Below, in pieces: positions 7,160 to 7,345 of a stretch of DNA of 7,345 nucleotides (its first letter is position 1; every line of letters begins with the position of its first letter). The notes under the pieces were generated by a model. The model did not search any database and had not been told where the DNA came from. It saw only the letters and a list, made by a program, of their open reading frames with translations. Location of the stretch: contig CAWUJT010000106.1 in assembly GCA_963922715.1 (NCBI GenBank), positions 1 through 7,345 of the forward strand, in the 5' to 3' direction. This stretch comes from CAWUJT01 sp963922715. Its GTDB lineage: Bacteria > Pseudomonadota > Alphaproteobacteria > Rhodobacterales > Rhodobacteraceae. The position numbers and the translations under genes are program-made.

Positions 7160-7210
7160 CAATGCCTAAATCAAATCCCTAAAAAAGAGCTTTGTGTGAA
7201 TGGTATTGCA

Positions 7211-7345
7211 TCAGTCAGGAACACGAATGAACTGTACGCCTTGCGATTGTCTGTTGGTTCTTTCGTGCAGACTGCGCAATGATTGAAATACTGGAGCGGA
7301 TTCCGTATTTTCATCTGGGGATACATCCACATCAGCGATGTTTTG
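7211..7345 (-). CDS. Possible C-terminal fragment of an unidentified protein (runs off right edge)
   Basis: On the minus strand a frame is open from the right edge to TGA (complement of 7211-7213). It gives 44 residues of a hydrophilic, charged tail containing DVSPDENTESAP and ending FIRVPD. I do not recognise the protein, and it does not look like PanB. If real, it would lie upstream of panC on the same strand with an 82-base gap. A second minus-strand frame, to TAG at 7179-7181, is also open across the same bases, and a plus-strand ATG at 7279 opens to the edge. Coding sense is therefore uncertain. I prefer this frame because its composition looks like an ordinary polar protein tail. Bases 7129-7210 hold no gene that I can support. 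Confidence 0.33.
   Translation of the reverse strand, partial: QNIADVDVSPDENTESAPVFQSLRSLHERTNRQSQGVQFIRVPD

Overview
The window looks like a stretch of chromosome from an alphaproteobacterium, most likely of the Rhodobacterales (Roseobacter group). The sarcosine oxidase subunits and the rest of the gene content resemble that group closely as I remember it. Base composition looks moderately GC-rich by eye (not computed). This placement is from memory of the protein families, not from a search.

Left half (1-3684), plus strand: the end of a sarcosine oxidase operon. It has the 3' part of soxD (delta, entering from the left edge), complete soxA (alpha) and complete soxG (gamma). The genes overlap by 4 and 8 bases, so they should be translationally coupled. 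soxB (beta) is expected just left of the window. Together the four subunits form the heterotetrameric enzyme that demethylates sarcosine to glycine, passing the methyl carbon to tetrahydrofolate. This is a late step of glycine betaine/choline catabolism.

Middle (3685-6283), plus strand: a tRNA-Gly(UCC) gene with encoded CCA, followed after only 27 bases by a complete half-size ABC exporter with fused membrane and ATPase domains. After another 54 bases comes a small FMN-binding flavoprotein of the pyridoxamine-phosphate-oxidase-like fold (MSMEG_1061/DR2398 type). No rho-independent terminator is visible between soxG, the tRNA, the exporter and the flavoprotein, so they may share transcripts.

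Right part (6284-7345), minus strand: complete panC (pantothenate synthetase) converges on the flavoprotein gene with only two bases between the stop codons. Upstream of panC is a short intergenic region with a small inverted repeat. A possible C-terminal fragment of another minus-strand gene runs off the right edge.

This is mainly ordinary housekeeping and catabolic gene content. I see no mobile element, CRISPR array, defence locus or clear novel system. The points most worth checking are an apparently shortened inter-domain segment in SoxA and the tight soxG / tRNA-Gly / exporter arrangement.
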